From IMG/VR virus record IMGVR_UViG_3300049181_000071, positions 1-42,297 of that record: a stretch of DNA of 42,297 nucleotides. One strand, written 5' to 3'. The notes beneath the pieces are model-generated. The model searched no databases. It saw nothing but the letters and a program-made list of their open reading frames with translations, and was not told the origin of the DNA. The stretch comes from a virus. Every line of letters starts with the position of its first letter. Positions within the stretch are counted from its first letter, which is position 1. Below are positions 1 to 7,134 of this stretch, one piece after another. A program made the translations under genes and the position numbers.

Positions 1-1947
1 GCGACGGAGGGCGCCATCTACGGCGGGGCAGCGGCTGCAAACGACGCGGTGCTGCGCGGCGACGAAATCACCGCCGAGAAGATTGTCTCCGGCATGGGGC
101 ACGGCGCGCTGTTCGGTGGCGCCGTCGGAGGGGCACTCGGGGCAGCGGGGCCGCTCGCCTCTGCTGGCCTTTCGAAGCTGGTTCCGAAAAAGGAAGCGCT
201 GACGAAGCTGGCCCAGGAACAGGCCCTCAAAAGCGTTGCACGTGGAACCGACATTCGGCGTCTCGCGGGGCGCGCGACGGGCGAAGCGGCGGAGCAACGG
301 CTAGCGGCGACTGCAGACGACCTGCTGAACTACAAGTTCCAGTCGGGGCCGCAAAAGGGTGAGCGGGTGTTCGTGCCCGGGCGCAACGTGGACGAGCTGC
401 TCGGGCGCATCTCGACCGCGAAAGAAGAAATCGGCGCAGCGCTTGGCGGCGTCAAAAAAGAGCTCTCCGAGCAGATGGCGGCGGCCGGCAAAAACCCCGA
501 CGTGGGAGAGTTCCTGCGCCGCGTCAAAGAGCAAGTCACCGACCCGCTCATGAGCAGCAAGAGTCCGGGCGCCATGAGCAAGGCGCGGGCGGTAGAGCGG
601 GAGCTGGCCATCATCCGCCAGGAGCACGAGGCGCAGCTAGCAGCACGAGCGGCGGCCGAAGCTGGCGAGGTGGTGCCGGTGCGGCTCCCGGACGGTTCCA
701 CCCAGATGCGTCCGCGCACAGCTCCACCGTCGATGACGTTCGAAGAGCTCGATGCGGTCCGGGGGCGCCTGCGCGAGCTGTTCCAGCCGCAAGAGGCCGC
801 TGCCGGCGGCCTGACTCCGCCCCCTCCAAAGTCGGCCAAGTACCTCCAAAAGACGGAGCGAATCCTTGCTGACTACCTCAAGGAAAACGCCGCCGATGCC
901 CTCGTGCGCATGGGCGAGAACCCGAACGCCTTCAACGAGCTGAATCGCCAATTCCACAGCTTCCGGCAGCTTGAGCAGATTGCGGGCAAGAACGCGAACC
1001 AGGCGCTCGGCAACCGGATGATTTCGCCGTCCGACCATGCGCTCGGCATGGCGTCGTTCCTTGGCTCGATGGCTTCGGGCGGCGTCGGGGCGCTCGGCTC
1101 GATGGCTACCGGGGCGGCGGCAACGGTAGCGAACAAGCTCCTGCGCGAGCGCGGCAACTCCGTCGTCGCCGACATGGCGCGCCGGGCGGCCGAGATGGAC
1201 AGCTCCATCGACCGCGTCGCCCAGGTGCTGGCGGGGCGCGCCGAGAAAGGGAAAGCGCCTGCACTGGCGGCGGCGTTCCAGGGGGAGAACCTGCGCGAGA
1301 CCTACGACAAGACGGCAAATCGGGTGCGTGAGCTCGCCGTGCCGCAAGCCGCCATGACCCACGTCAGTAGCCTCATGCCCGAGGTGGCTGCGCAGTACCC
1401 GAACGTAGGCGCGGCGGTGTCCACGAAGCTGCTGGCCATTTATCAGCAGCTCGCCGCGAAGATTCCTCAGTCACGCAACGACGTGGGCGCCACGCTGACG
1501 CCGCTCGCCATCAAGGAACGGGTCACGCCTGCCGCTATGCGGTCGTTCCTGGCTAACGTCCGGGGCGCGCTCGAGCCGGAGAGGGTTATCGCCGACCTGG
1601 AGCATGGCGTCATCGACCGCGAGGCCGTCGAGGCGCTCAAGGCGGCTCACCCTCGGACGTTCCAGCAGCTCCGCGAAAAGGTCGCCGACTACGTCCAGCA
1701 CAACGAGACCGAGCTTCCCTACAAGCGCCGCGTGATGCTGAGCATGACGTTCGACTTCGTGGGGGACTCGTCGCTGCAACCGCAGCGGATGGCCGCTTCG
1801 CAACAGGTTGCACGGTCGCTCTCGATACAAGAGGCCGCGCAGGACGCTGCGATGGTGAAGCCGAAAACCGGCAATCCGGGCGTGGACAAGCTCGGCAAAT
1901 CGATGACTACGCCGATGGACTCGGCGCTTTCTGGAGGCACGACATGA
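1..1947 (+). CDS. C-terminal part of a large glycine/alanine-rich virion (ejection-type) protein; 5' end off the window
   Basis: The frame is open from base 1, giving 648 residues with no start needed inside the window. The first ~60 residues are Gly/Ala-rich and hydrophobic (GGAVGGALG, residues 36-44), like a membrane-inserting glycine zipper. The rest is charged and helical, with long Ala/Glu/Lys/Arg coiled-coil stretches. The same frame is open at the right end of the window (41905-42297), so both pieces probably belong to one gene of at least 779 residues. Its position after the tail and internal-protein genes suggests a DNA-ejection (internal core) protein. Similar proteins also occur as cellular or prophage proteins of unknown role, so the function is inferred from context only. 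No catalytic motif seen. Overlaps the next gene by 4 nt (ATGA). Confidence 0.7.
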   Translation, partial: ATEGAIYGGAAAANDAVLRGDEITAEKIVSGMGHGALFGGAVGGALGAAGPLASAGLSKLVPKKEALTKLAQEQALKSVARGTDIRRLAGRATGEAAEQRLAATADDLLNYKFQSGPQKGERVFVPGRNVDELLGRISTAKEEIGAALGGVKKELSEQMAAAGKNPDVGEFLRRVKEQVTDPLMSSKSPGAMSKARAVERELAIIRQEHEAQLAARAAAEAGEVVPVRLPDGSTQMRPRTAPPSMTFEELDAVRGRLRELFQPQEAAAGGLTPPPPKSAKYLQKTERILADYLKENAADALVRMGENPNAFNELNRQFHSFRQLEQIAGKNANQALGNRMISPSDHALGMASFLGSMASGGVGALGSMATGAAATVANKLLRERGNSVVADMARRAAEMDSSIDRVAQVLAGRAEKGKAPALAAAFQGENLRETYDKTANRVRELAVPQAAMTHVSSLMPEVAAQYPNVGAAVSTKLLAIYQQLAAKIPQSRNDVGATLTPLAIKERVTPAAMRSFLANVRGALEPERVIADLEHGVIDREAVEALKAAHPRTFQQLREKVADYVQHNETELPYKRRVMLSMTFDFVGDSSLQPQRMAASQQVARSLSIQEAAQDAAMVKPKTGNPGVDKLGKSMTTPMDSALSGGTT

Positions 1948-2315
1948 GCAGAGTAGAGGACCTGAAGGCACCATTCGGGGACGGCGTCACCGCGACGAAC
2001 GTCCTCTATTTCGACTGCGGCTCGGCCAGTCAAGCGAACGCTGTCCCGTCGAGCTGGGCCGGCAAGTACATCAAGATCAAGAACGACTCGGCGAACCTGG
2101 CGTGCTTCTTCTTCTCGAAGAACGCGAGCGCCACCTGCGAAGAGACGATCGCAGCGGCGGCGGCCGGCGCGGCAAGCGCGAGCCTCGGTGACAGCATCGC
2201 GGGGGGCGCAGTCGAGACCGTGTTGCTCCCGTACATCGCGGCCGGCGAGACCCTTTATTTCGTCCGCGCCTCGGCGTCTGCAGCCACGTTGCGGCTCTCG
2301 GAGAGCAGCAACTAG
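1944..2315 (+). CDS. Small virion-associated protein, unknown function (123 aa)
   Basis: ATG overlaps the preceding stop (ATGA), so it is translationally coupled to the large virion protein. Predicted to be mostly beta-strand with short alternating hydrophobic segments, an alanine-rich middle (residues ~70-82) and no charged tail. It resembles small head or tail accessory proteins that often end with a strand such as YFVRASASAATLRL. I do not recognise a family. Position between an ejection-type protein and a lectin-like protein suggests a virion component. Confidence 0.6.
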   Translation: MSRVEDLKAPFGDGVTATNVLYFDCGSASQANAVPSSWAGKYIKIKNDSANLACFFFSKNASATCEETIAAAAAGAASASLGDSIAGGAVETVLLPYIAAGETLYFVRASASAATLRLSESSN

Positions 2316-2317
2316 CC

Positions 2318-3073
2318 GTGGTCTTCACCCGCCGCCCCGGAGCCAGGTTCAACCGCGGTCGCATCGCCGTTGCGAGCGGCGGTGGCGCCGCCCCCGTCAC
2401 GCCGCTGACCATTCTGGGCTCGCTCGCCTGGTGGGTACGCGCGGACCTCGGTGTGACCATCGGGACGGGCGTTTCAGCGTGGGCCGACCAGAGCGGCAAC
2501 GGCGTGAACTTCATCCAGGGCACAGGCTCGGCACAGCCGGCGCTGTTGGCGGCGGACATCAACGGACAGCCGGCGATCGCGGGCGACGGCATCAACGATG
2601 TGCTCTCTGCGCCGTGGGCTCGCGTCGCGCCCGGGACTCAGCCGTTCTTCATCTGGCTCATCTGCAAGCAGATAACTTGGACAAGTTTGGATACCACCAT
2701 CGGTGACTACACGGTCACTGGTTTCGTAGAGTTACAACGCATAGCCAGCCCCGGCGTCGAAGCTTACAACTCTGCGACCACTAGCGGCAACAACACCGGA
2801 GGCGTGATCGGTTCGTACTTTCGTCACGAAATGCAGTTTGGCGCCACCGCTGCCGACTACCTGAAGATAGGCAGCGTTACCGTGACCGGAGCGATGTCAA
2901 ACGACGCTGGCGGTGGCACCATCCAACTTTTCAACCGCGGCGACTCGTTCGCCGGTCGCTACTCGAATGCGGCGATAGCTGAGGCCTTCGCGTACCTGGG
3001 GACCCCAACCGCGCCGCAGCGCGCCGCACTCGATGCTTACGTGGTCTCCCGTTACCCCTCGGCAGGTGTCTGA
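2318..3073 (+). CDS. LamG/concanavalin-A-like lectin-fold phage protein (251 aa)
   Basis: GTG start 2 nt after the previous stop. Residues ~30-100 show the pattern of LamG-like phage adhesins: LAWWVRADLGV, then WADQSGNGVNF, then a Gln-Pro-Ala-Leu / Gly-Gln-Pro-Ala-Ile pair. The C-terminus has ALDAYVVSRYP, where such proteins typically close with a helix and Tyr. Family knowledge: these beta-sandwich domains bind glycans and occur in tail fibres or as secreted lectins. Inference: a tail-associated receptor-binding or decoration protein. The gene is richer in A/T at third positions around 2650-2880 than its neighbours, which fits a separately acquired adhesin domain. Confidence 0.65.
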   Translation: MVFTRRPGARFNRGRIAVASGGGAAPVTPLTILGSLAWWVRADLGVTIGTGVSAWADQSGNGVNFIQGTGSAQPALLAADINGQPAIAGDGINDVLSAPWARVAPGTQPFFIWLICKQITWTSLDTTIGDYTVTGFVELQRIASPGVEAYNSATTSGNNTGGVIGSYFRHEMQFGATAADYLKIGSVTVTGAMSNDAGGGTIQLFNRGDSFAGRYSNAAIAEAFAYLGTPTAPQRAALDAYVVSRYPSAGV

Positions 3074-3074
3074 A

Positions 3075-3476
3075 ATGGCGCGAGATAAATCCGCAACCGG
3101 CACTGAGGCCAGCATGGACGCGCTCTGCGTCATTATCGACAAGGCTCTGGGTTTCCCGCGAGCGGGGACACCCGTCGGCGGTGGAATCCATGTCCCAATG
3201 CCGCAGACCTGGGACGGGCAAGGGGCGACACCGCTGGGGTGGACCAAGAGAGCGACAGCTGTCTGGGTAGCGAGCGCTTCGGACGCGGCCGTGCCGCTCT
3301 CCGACCAGATGGCGGCAGAGCTGCAAGGTGCCACCGCGCAGGCTCGCTTGACTGCGCAAGAGAGGACGACTCTCGCGGCCGCGATCGCTGGCCGCACACA
3401 GGTGGAGTTGGAAAACCGCTCCCCAAAAGCTAACGCCGCCCAAGGGGCGACAGAAGAGACAAGGAAAGATGGCTGA
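3075..3476 (+). CDS. Hypothetical phage protein (133 aa)
   Basis: Start taken at the ATG 1 nt after the previous stop. A longer reading from 3033 would run back into the lectin gene. N-terminal half carries a Gly/Pro segment (GGGIHVPMPQTWDGQG) followed by a tryptophan; the C-terminal half is helical and Ala/Gln-rich (residues ~78-120). No family recognised. It overlaps the next ORF by 8 nt. Context suggests an accessory virion or pre-lysis gene. Confidence 0.55.
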   Translation: MARDKSATGTEASMDALCVIIDKALGFPRAGTPVGGGIHVPMPQTWDGQGATPLGWTKRATAVWVASASDAAVPLSDQMAAELQGATAQARLTAQERTTLAAAIAGRTQVELENRSPKANAAQGATEETRKDG

Positions 3477-3891
3477 GAAACTCTACATAGGTACGCCACT
3501 CGACTGCAACGCAGTGAGAAGCGCGCTCGACTTTGCGATGGACATGCCGGTTCCGGGAACCGTGAACGGTGTCCCGATCGTGGACGAGCAGACGCGGCAA
3601 GCGATGTTCGCTTCGTGGTGGGCGATGCCCCAAGCGTCGCGAGACGCCATCATTGCAAACCCGGTCGCGCCGTGGATCGGCTGGACGCTGCAATGGAGCA
3701 GCCTGGAGACGGAGCCGGCTCCTGGCACCCGCCACGCCTGCTGGATTCCAGACAACATGTCGGCCGTGATGCAAGCCAGCAATGCTGCCGGCCGGACGCT
3801 TTCGATCGCCCAGGTTACGGCGCTCAACGCAGCCGCCCTGTCCGGGCTCGTGGCCTACCCCGCAAATTGGACCGTCGTTCCGTTCCCCTGA
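3469..3891 (+). CDS. Hypothetical phage protein (140 aa)
   Basis: ATG inside the end of the preceding gene, preceded by GGAAAG as a possible ribosome site. Soluble, no signal peptide or membrane segment. Several tryptophans in the middle (WWAMP, PWIGWTLQW). The C-terminus ends WTVVPFP. Position just upstream of the holin-like gene suggests a late gene at the boundary of the virion and lysis blocks. Not recognised. Confidence 0.55.
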   Translation: MAEKLYIGTPLDCNAVRSALDFAMDMPVPGTVNGVPIVDEQTRQAMFASWWAMPQASRDAIIANPVAPWIGWTLQWSSLETEPAPGTRHACWIPDNMSAVMQASNAAGRTLSIAQVTALNAAALSGLVAYPANWTVVPFP

Positions 3892-3901
3892 AAGTCACCC
3901 C

Positions 3902-4072
3902 ATGAAGCCCATCGTCACCCGAATCCTAATGGTCCTGGCCGGCATCATCACCGCCGCTGCCAACGTCGAAACCTGGAATCTCAAGAGCGGGCTGGTGCTC
4001 CTCGGCATGTTCGTCGCGGGCATCGCGGCACTCGACTCGCCCGGCACCGCGGCGAAGCTGGCGGCAAAGTGA
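3902..4072 (+). CDS. Holin-like small membrane protein (56 aa, two TM segments)
   Basis: Short ORF starting at the ATG at 3902; the longer reading from 3782 runs back through the upstream gene. Two hydrophobic segments, residues ~8-20 (ILMVLAGIITAAA) and ~30-44 (GLVLLGMFVAGIAAL), joined by a short polar loop, with a basic N-terminus (MKPIVTR) and a lysine-ended tail. This is class II holin topology. It sits three genes upstream of the endolysin, which supports a holin role. Holins are not identifiable by sequence alone, so this is inference from topology and position. Confidence 0.65.
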   Translation: MKPIVTRILMVLAGIITAAANVETWNLKSGLVLLGMFVAGIAALDSPGTAAKLAAK

Positions 4073-4290
4073 CCCGTGCGGCGCTTACTCTGGCTCTTGG
4101 CGGCTTACTCGGCTGTGCCTGTTCGGCTGCGCCCGCTTCTAAAGCGTGTAGTGATGAAGCATACCTAGCGCTCTCAGCGGAGTGCGGCGCTTCGGTCGGC
4201 AAGTGCCGGCTGTCAGGCGGGACGCCGGAGGAATGCGGCACGGTCTGCGACGAGCGAGCGGACGACTGGGTCCGGCGGTGCGGACAATGA
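4069..4290 (+). CDS. Small Cys-rich lipoprotein in the lysis cassette (73 aa; spanin-like candidate)
   Basis: GTG start overlaps the holin stop (GTGA). The N-terminus is a lipoprotein signal: hydrophobic ALTLALGGLLG followed by Cys16 (lipobox LLGC), then a second Cys at 18. The mature part is about 57 residues with further Cys residues at roughly 27, 39, 46, 57, 61 and 71, probably forming disulfides. A short outer-membrane lipoprotein between holin and endolysin suggests an Rz1-type outer spanin. However, Rz1 proteins are usually proline-rich and nested in an inner-spanin gene, which is not seen here. It could instead be a lysogeny or exclusion lipoprotein. Confidence 0.6.
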   Translation: MTRAALTLALGGLLGCACSAAPASKACSDEAYLALSAECGASVGKCRLSGGTPEECGTVCDERADDWVRRCGQ

Positions 4291-4436
4291 ATGATCTGCT
4301 CAAACTCGTCCCGTTGGCCCTGGAGCTCGTTCAGCTTCTGACTAGCGGCGACGCTGACAAGGCAGAACGCAAGGCGAAGGCACTGGCTCAAGCGATCGCA
4401 CTGAAGAAGCTGGCGAGGGCGGCGGCGAAGCGATGA
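4287..4436 (+). CDS. Small helical protein in lysis cassette (49 aa)
   Basis: ATG overlaps the previous stop (ATGA) and its TGA overlaps the endolysin ATG (ATGA). N-terminal 16 residues are hydrophobic and amphipathic (LLKLVPLALELVQLL), followed by a strongly basic Lys/Ala helix ending KKLARAAAKR. No full transmembrane span. It could be a holin modulator or small membrane-associated lysis protein. No family recognised; the coupling on both sides is the main evidence that it is a gene. Confidence 0.55.
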   Translation: MNDLLKLVPLALELVQLLTSGDADKAERKAKALAQAIALKKLARAAAKR

Positions 4437-5089
4437 AAGCCACCCTCGTCCCCGACAAGCTCACCCCGCTCGACGCCAAGACGGTCGCGCTCGCCTTCCG
4501 CTCCGCGTTCGAAACGGTCTGCGGGAGCACGCCCTCAAATGCCTGCCTCGCTCTGCTCGTCGCGCAGTCGGCGCTCGAGACAGGCCGGTGGAAGTCGATC
4601 CACTGCTTCAACTTTGGCAACGTGAAGGCCTCGCCGGACTACTACGGCTTCTATTGCCAGTTCCGCTGCAACGAGGTCATCAAAGGCAAGGTCGAGTGGT
4701 TCGACCCGCCGCACCCGCAGTGCAACTTTCGCGCGTTCCCTAACGTCGAGGTCGGTGCGCTGGACCACATCCGCTTCCTTGCCACCCGGCCGCGCTACGC
4801 CAAGGCGTGGCAGGTCGCGCTCACCGGGATGCCGCTCGCGTTCGTCGAGGCGCTCAAGGCGGCCGGCTACTTCACCGCCGACGCCGGGCCGTACGCGCGC
4901 GCCGTCGTGTCGCTCTGGAAAGAGTACCTCGGCATGGTCGAGCGACTGAAGGAGACCGACACGGAACCGTCCGGTCCACCCGACGATGACCCTTTGCACG
5001 CTGAGGCCCTGGCGGCCGTGGCCAAGTTCGATCCCCCCGAAGCTGCTCGGTTGGAGCGGATCGAGCAGCTGAAGGAACCCGATGTCTGA
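4433..5089 (+). CDS. Endolysin, GH73 / FlgJ-like glucosaminidase fold (218 aa)
   Basis: Peptidoglycan hydrolase of the lysozyme superfamily. Residues ~40-60 contain the family motif AQSALETGRW with predicted catalytic Glu49, followed by the CFNFGN turn (residues ~57-62) typical of glucosaminidase/FlgJ domains. A second conserved block AFPNVEVGALDHIRFLA and a C-terminal GPYARAVVSLW helix complete the fold. The last ~45 residues are an acidic, probably flexible tail. No signal peptide, so export would depend on the holin-like protein upstream. Lies in the middle of an overlapping lysis operon. Confidence 0.85.
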   Translation: MKATLVPDKLTPLDAKTVALAFRSAFETVCGSTPSNACLALLVAQSALETGRWKSIHCFNFGNVKASPDYYGFYCQFRCNEVIKGKVEWFDPPHPQCNFRAFPNVEVGALDHIRFLATRPRYAKAWQVALTGMPLAFVEALKAAGYFTADAGPYARAVVSLWKEYLGMVERLKETDTEPSGPPDDDPLHAEALAAVAKFDPPEAARLERIEQLKEPDV

Positions 5090-5426
5090 ACTACGCGACC
5101 TCACCGCCGCCATGCGCGCCCTGGCGAACAGCCAAACGCTGACCCAGGAGTGCCTGCTGGTGCTGCTTCGCAATAGCGAGCAGCAGTCAGACTGGCGCCA
5201 CGAGCACCGCGGCATCGAGCAGCGGAAGCAACTCGAGCAGGAGGAGCAGCAAAGGGCGCTGAAACAGGTCCAGGAGGCGTGCGGCTCCATCAGCCACAAG
5301 CTGGCCGAGGTGGTCGAGCGACTGGATAACCAGTCCGCGACGAGGCTGAGCGACGTGCGCGGACTGAGCTCGCGTGTGGCGGAACTGGAGCGCAAGGCTG
5401 GAGCCGACGAGGTTACCCAGTCATGA
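5082..5426 (+). CDS. Coiled-coil protein downstream of endolysin (114 aa)
   Basis: Overlaps the endolysin end by 8 nt and the next gene by 4 nt (ATGA). Residues ~35-65 are Gln/Glu-rich (EQRKQLEQEEQQRALKQV) and residues ~75-105 form a second heptad-like segment, so an elongated coiled coil is expected. No signal peptide or membrane segment. Could be a periplasmic or cytoplasmic partner of the tail-anchored protein that follows. Function unknown. Confidence 0.55.
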   Translation: MSELRDLTAAMRALANSQTLTQECLLVLLRNSEQQSDWRHEHRGIEQRKQLEQEEQQRALKQVQEACGSISHKLAEVVERLDNQSATRLSDVRGLSSRVAELERKAGADEVTQS

Positions 5427-5740
5427 CCGGGGACTCGAATCGAGGCGACGCGGCCGCCGACAAGTGGCGCGAGCGCTTCGAGAAGGCCCAGCGCGAGACG
5501 GACAACGCCCTGACGCGGCTCGACGTGCGCGCCGACATGAAGAGCATGGGCGAGGACGAAATCTCCGAGGTCATCGACCAGCGGACCCTGGAGGCGCGGA
5601 AGAAGAGCGACCCGCCTGGCGGCGTGGTGAAGCACGCCTTTTCCCTGGCTCGCAGCATGAAGAGCGATTGGGCAAAGGTCGCGCTCATCGTATCGCTCGC
5701 GGCTATCGGGGCGATCGTTTACGTGATGACCCGGCCGTGA
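5423..5740 (+). CDS. Tail-anchored membrane protein, late lysis region (105 aa)
   Basis: ATG overlaps the previous stop. The first ~80 residues are soluble, charged and helical; residues ~85-102 form a single C-terminal transmembrane segment (VALIVSLAAIGAIVYVM) ending in TRP. This topology fits a tail-anchored membrane protein. Inner spanins normally have an N-terminal span, so a spanin role is less likely. Possible roles are antiholin or lysis accessory. Its 3' end overlaps the next small Cys-rich gene by 4 nt (GTGA). Confidence 0.55.
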   Translation: MTGDSNRGDAAADKWRERFEKAQRETDNALTRLDVRADMKSMGEDEISEVIDQRTLEARKKSDPPGGVVKHAFSLARSMKSDWAKVALIVSLAAIGAIVYVMTRP

Positions 5741-5952
5741 GCTACCGCCGCCGCGTCCACATCGAGCACCCGGGCCCGCACTGCTCGACCCTGACGCTCT
5801 GCGGCCAACCGCGCGCAAAGACCCGGTGCGGGGAGCCGCGCAGCGATACCCATCCGCCGGCCGTCTTCAACGCGGAGACCAGCTCGGTTTCAGCTGCCTC
5901 GTGTGCCACTTGCTTGCTGCTCTGGAGGCAGCGGCGGGCCCGGCGGCGGTGA
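5737..5952 (+). CDS. Small Cys-rich zinc-ribbon-like protein (71 aa)
   Basis: GTG start overlaps the preceding stop (GTGA), the standard coupling in this genome. Cysteines occur in the order HC, TLC, TRC and CATC, the spacing of small phage zinc-ribbon proteins that read like HIEH...LCG...C..C. Basic C-terminus (RQRRARRR). Function unknown; probably zinc-binding. Confidence 0.5.
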   Translation: MSYRRRVHIEHPGPHCSTLTLCGQPRAKTRCGEPRSDTHPPAVFNAETSSVSAASCATCLLLWRQRRARRR

Positions 5953-6126
5953 TTCCTCCCGAGCTGGTCTACCGTGGTTATTGGCGCGACGCAGCGGGCC
6001 ATGGCGCGCCTGGCCCATTAGGGCACACTGACTACCCACAGGACCTCGGCCCCGACTACCCAAGGCACGGGCCCAAGCAGCCTGCTGCTGCGATGCTGTC
6101 ATCGAGGCCCATTCGATGGCGTGCAT
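5890..6126 (-). CDS. Uncertain last ORF of the leftward operon (78 aa)
   Basis: Minus-strand ATG at 6126 is preceded by AAGGAGG, one of the best ribosome-site matches in this region, but only 3 nt from the ATG. The N-terminal ~24 residues (MHAIEWASMTASQQQAAWAR) look like a real protein; the C-terminal part is Pro/Arg-rich. It lies ~50 bp downstream of gene 6175-6363 in the leftward direction. It competes with the plus-strand ORF 5949-6221, and at most one is likely to be real. Confidence 0.3.
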   Translation of the reverse strand: MHAIEWASMTASQQQAAWARALGSRGRGPVGSQCALMGQARHGPLRRANNHGRPAREESPPPGPPLPPEQQASGTRGS

Positions 6127-6221
6127 ATCCCTCCTTATCACTTCCGCAGGAATGGCTCAACCCTGACGACCGCCTCACCCGAGCCTCTCTTCTGCCGGCC
6201 AGACGCACGTGCGCAACGTGA
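5949..6221 (+). CDS. Uncertain ORF at the convergent operon junction (90 aa)
   Basis: GTG overlaps the previous stop (GTGA) and the first residues (IPPELVYRGYW) look protein-like, but the remainder is Pro/Arg-rich and low in complexity. Its 3' end overlaps the leftward gene 6175-6363 on the other strand. A competing ORF runs antisense (next entry). I see no T-tract terminator here. One hairpin (GGGCCA 5996-6001 with TGGCCC 6011-6016) has no U-run. Confidence 0.3.
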   Translation: MIPPELVYRGYWRDAAGHGAPGPLGHTDYPQDLGPDYPRHGPKQPAAAMLSSRPIRWRAYPSLSLPQEWLNPDDRLTRASLLPARRTCAT

Positions 6222-6363
6222 CAGGTTCGATACTCTGTCGCGGCAGACAACGGGCCGCGAATACGCAGGCGTAGCAGTCGGGGTCGGGCTCGTCCGGTCC
6301 GCTCAGGCAAACCTTGCAAAAACCGAAGGCGTCCACGAACTCACTCAGGGGTGCCGTTCTCAT
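6175..6363 (-). CDS. Small zinc-binding protein (62 aa)
   Basis: Residues ~15-40 contain CKVCLSGPDEPDPDCYACVF and then AARC: two CxxC knuckles and a further Cys, a compact zinc-ribbon. The start is ambiguous: ATG at 6363, or GTG at 6462 in the same frame, which would add 33 basic residues and nearly close the gap to the upstream gene. Bases 6364-6504 hold no other convincing gene. Part of the leftward early operon; function unknown. Confidence 0.5.
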   Translation of the reverse strand: MRTAPLSEFVDAFGFCKVCLSGPDEPDPDCYACVFAARCLPRQSIEPVTLRTCVWPAEERLG

Positions 6364-6504
6364 GGGTGGGCCCGTCTGCAATGGTGGTGCCAATCGCTGG
6401 CAAATGGCTGACAGCGCATTGCGGCGGCTAGAGCACTCGCCGCGACGCCCGTACCGCGACACGGGGCGGGACCCGGCGGCGGGGTGACTGCTTGGCGCTC
6501 GTGT

Positions 6505-6723
6505 CTAGTGCGCGTGACAGCCACACTCGGCGCATGCCCGGCCAAACCCGCAACCGCAGGTCGGGCACGGCGCACCCCGGGGCGCTTGCTCGGGGCGGTC
6601 GGCGAGCTTGCCCAATCGCTCGGCTATCTCACGCCACCCGTCGCGCTGGATCCGCGTTTCCACCAAGTCCCGCTCGAGTCGCTCGATACGTTGCCGTAGC
6701 GCCCGCTCCTCGGTTCTGTTCAT
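6505..6723 (-). CDS. Coiled-coil plus C-terminal zinc-ribbon protein (72 aa)
   Basis: Residues ~1-48 are a charged coiled coil (RQRIERLERDLVETRIQRD); residues ~53-70 are Cys-rich (CPTCGCGFGRACAECGC) with CxxC-x7-CxxC spacing, a classic zinc ribbon. Starts 3 nt after the stop of the upstream gene. Probably a small nucleic-acid- or protein-binding regulator; not recognised further. Confidence 0.6.
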   Translation of the reverse strand: MNRTEERALRQRIERLERDLVETRIQRDGWREIAERLGKLADRPEQAPRGAPCPTCGCGFGRACAECGCHAH

Positions 6724-6726
6724 CGC

Positions 6727-7134
6727 CTACTTGCTCCGTTCGCCTGCTCTGCCGCTAAGGGTCTGGCAACTCGCGCACCCGCACGGGAAGACGTAACCGG
6801 TGACGCGGCAGTAGCTGGGGTAGACGCGCGCCGGCTCGGATTCCGCCGCTTCCTCCCGGGGTTTCCCGGAGCGGAGGGCGTCGAGGGCGTCGTTGAGAGC
6901 CGTGGAGCGCGCGTGCGGGTACATGGCTTCCGCCGCCGCCACGACCCGCCGCAGAGCCTCGTTTTCGAGCTGGGCTGCGGCAAGGTCGGACTCGAGGGAG
7001 GCGACCTGGGTACGGAGCCGCTCAACGCGAGGCTCAACAAGATCAGAGAGCTTATCGAGCGCCATGCCGGTCATCCAATCGGCGCCGCACTGGGCGCACC
7101 GTTGCCAGTCCGGGCACCTCTCACCCTCGGTCAT
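6727..7134 (-). CDS. Zinc-finger / coiled-coil early protein (135 aa)
   Basis: N-terminal CPDWQRCAQCGADW provides Cys7, Cys13 and Cys16; a leucine-rich coiled coil covers residues ~28-75; the C-terminus has FPCGCASCQT. Its ATG overlaps the upstream stop by 4 nt. Architecture (Cys cluster, coil, Cys cluster) matches the next two genes of the operon, suggesting a related set of small metal-binding early proteins. Function unknown. Confidence 0.6.
   Translation of the reverse strand: MTEGERCPDWQRCAQCGADWMTGMALDKLSDLVEPRVERLRTQVASLESDLAAAQLENEALRRVVAAAEAMYPHARSTALNDALDALRSGKPREEAAESEPARVYPSYCRVTGYVFPCGCASCQTLSGRAGERSK

Noticed and set aside
6360-6575. 71-aa minus-strand ORF whose stop overlaps the ATG at 6363
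   Set aside because: It runs well into the gene at 6505-6723, has no start codon close to that gene's end, and its product is Pro/Ala/Arg/His-rich. The overlap with the ATG is probably chance.
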